This document shows positions 62,884 to 64,000 of a DNA stretch of 64,000 nt, one piece after another. This DNA is from Pempheris klunzingeri (lineage: Eukaryota > Chordata > Actinopteri > Acropomatiformes > Pempheridae), in assembly GCF_042242105.1 (NCBI RefSeq), contig NC_092027.1, positions 9,017,221 through 9,081,220 on the forward strand, written 5' to 3'. Below the pieces are notes generated by a model. That model saw nothing but the letters and a program-made list of their open reading frames with translations, was not told where the DNA came from and made no database searches. Within the stretch, counting starts at the first letter, position 1. Every line of letters starts with the position of its first letter. A program made the translations under genes and the position numbers.

Positions 62884-64000
62884 ATGAAAGGGTTTTTCTG
62901 CTGTCTTGCGGGTTTACTGCTGGGTGGTAAGTCAACTGGAGAAGGCAATATATCAACATTGTCCTCACCTAAAATGCTCCAAAATAAATAGCTTTCCTTA
63001 AAATATGCATACATATTATCTAATATGTAATACTTTCACCTTAAACTTTCACCCTAGTGTGGTGAGGTAGTTGTCCTTGAGAACTTGAGTATTTCTATTT
63101 TCTGTTACTTTATACTTGTCCTCAACTATATTTAGGAGGAAAATATAGTACTTTTCACTCCACTGCATTTATTTACTTTTACACTTTACAGATTCAGATT
63201 ATTAATACAAAATATATAGGGCAGGAATATAAAATCAAATTATGATTTATTTTTATACATTAAGACAACACAACACAGCAGTATATAAATTTAACCATCT
63301 TTAGCATTACAGTGATGTACACATTAATGCATCAATAATCCAGTAATATATGTTATTCTGAAATAGGTGAGCACTTTACTTGTCATGCTTTAGGTGTATT
63401 TTTATGTTAATACGTACTTGTACTTACTTTTTTCTCTGAATGCTCAATTTTTCTTTGTGACATTGTATTTCTGCACAGCAGTGTTGCTACTTTTACTAAA
63501 CTAAAATCACTGGTATTTAATGGCCAGCGGATGGTGTTTAGAATTTTAGATTTTTCACACTCTTCTCTTCCTCTTATGTTTTTTTTCCAGGACTCTGTTC
63601 TGCTTTACCAGCAGGAAGAGAGTTTGCCACATCTTTCATGTACAACCTTGGAAGTAATGGCAGGGATACTCGTTTCTTGGTTGAGGTTGCAGCTCTGCCC
63701 ACTTCACAAGGCAGCACCAAGGTCAAGGTGACTGCTGTGGGTGAGGTCTATGAGCGGGAAATTAAGCCCGGCATGAGTGAATCCTTCAAGCTACCCGACA
63801 GAGTAGAGATGACAGGCAGTAAAAAGTCCCACCAGGCTGTGCTGATCGAGGCTAGCCAAGATGTCACTGTGATGTCTCTCAACTATAAAAAATACACAGC
63901 AGACACCTCTGTAATTTACCCAGTGAAGGACTGGGGGACTGAGTACATGATATTCACTCCCTCCAGCTCTAGCCCTAGCCCAGAAAGCTTCAAAGAATTC
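62884..64000 (+). CDS. IgGFc-binding protein (FCGBP)-like secreted protein, 5' part
   Basis: The coding exon 62884-62926 encodes MKGFFCCLAGLLLG. It joins in frame to an exon beginning at 63591 that is still open at the window end, giving 151 residues so far. The joined N terminus is a clear signal peptide (to about ALPAG). The following segment (REFATSFMYNLGS, RFLVEVAALP, KVKVTAVGEVYEREIKPG, HQAVLIEASQDVTVMSLNYKK) looks like the IgGFc-binding N-terminal beta domain found in FCGBP and in many short fish paralogues. Whether the full protein carries VWD/TIL repeats cannot be seen here. Confidence 0.65.

Overview
The window is vertebrate nuclear DNA from a teleost fish, probably a percomorph. The genes are split by GT-AG introns and encode vertebrate proteins. 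The introns hold fish-type Tc1, hAT and L2-like LINE remnants, and the GC content is that of a fish genome. I see no prokaryotic, organellar or viral segment. Gene identities come from reading the translated exons against remembered human orthologues; no database search was possible. Each exon chain for the complete genes was checked for splice consensus and closes in frame.

Layout. (1) 1-21.4 kb, + strand: ubap2l, starting inside the gene (the UBA-domain exons lie upstream of the window). It has 24 coding exons including a 42-residue cassette exon. A complete but decayed Tc1-like transposon and a small hAT-type element sit in its last intron. (2) 21.4-25.6 kb: a short intergenic region, then hax1 (+, 7 exons, 308 aa). 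(3) 27.6-30.8 kb: an aquaglyceroporin of AQP10 type (+, 6 exons, 291 aa). (4) 31.5-57.1 kb: three genes in tandem on the minus strand, transcribed in the order pip5k1a (590 aa), psmd4 (372 aa), znf687 (1439 aa), with only about 0.4 kb between each gene and the next. (5) 58.6-59.6 kb, minus: a small secreted cysteine-rich gene resembling one module of ECM1. (6) 62.4-64 kb, +: the 5' end of a secreted protein resembling the N-terminal domain of IgGFc-binding protein (FCGBP), cut by the window end.

In humans UBAP2L-HAX1-AQP10 and PIP5K1A-PSMD4-ZNF687 are two separate blocks of chromosome 1q21; here they abut. The genes are not a pathway. They cover stress-granule/ubiquitin biology, mitochondrial survival, water/glycerol transport, PI(4,5)P2 synthesis, the proteasome ubiquitin receptor, a nuclear zinc-finger protein and two secreted proteins.

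I found no unknown protein system. The most notable structural signal is a pair of inverted intronic repeats flanking ubap2l exon 9 (6799-7124). They are made of a rearranged copy of local exon/intron sequence and have the geometry known to favour exon circularisation or skipping.
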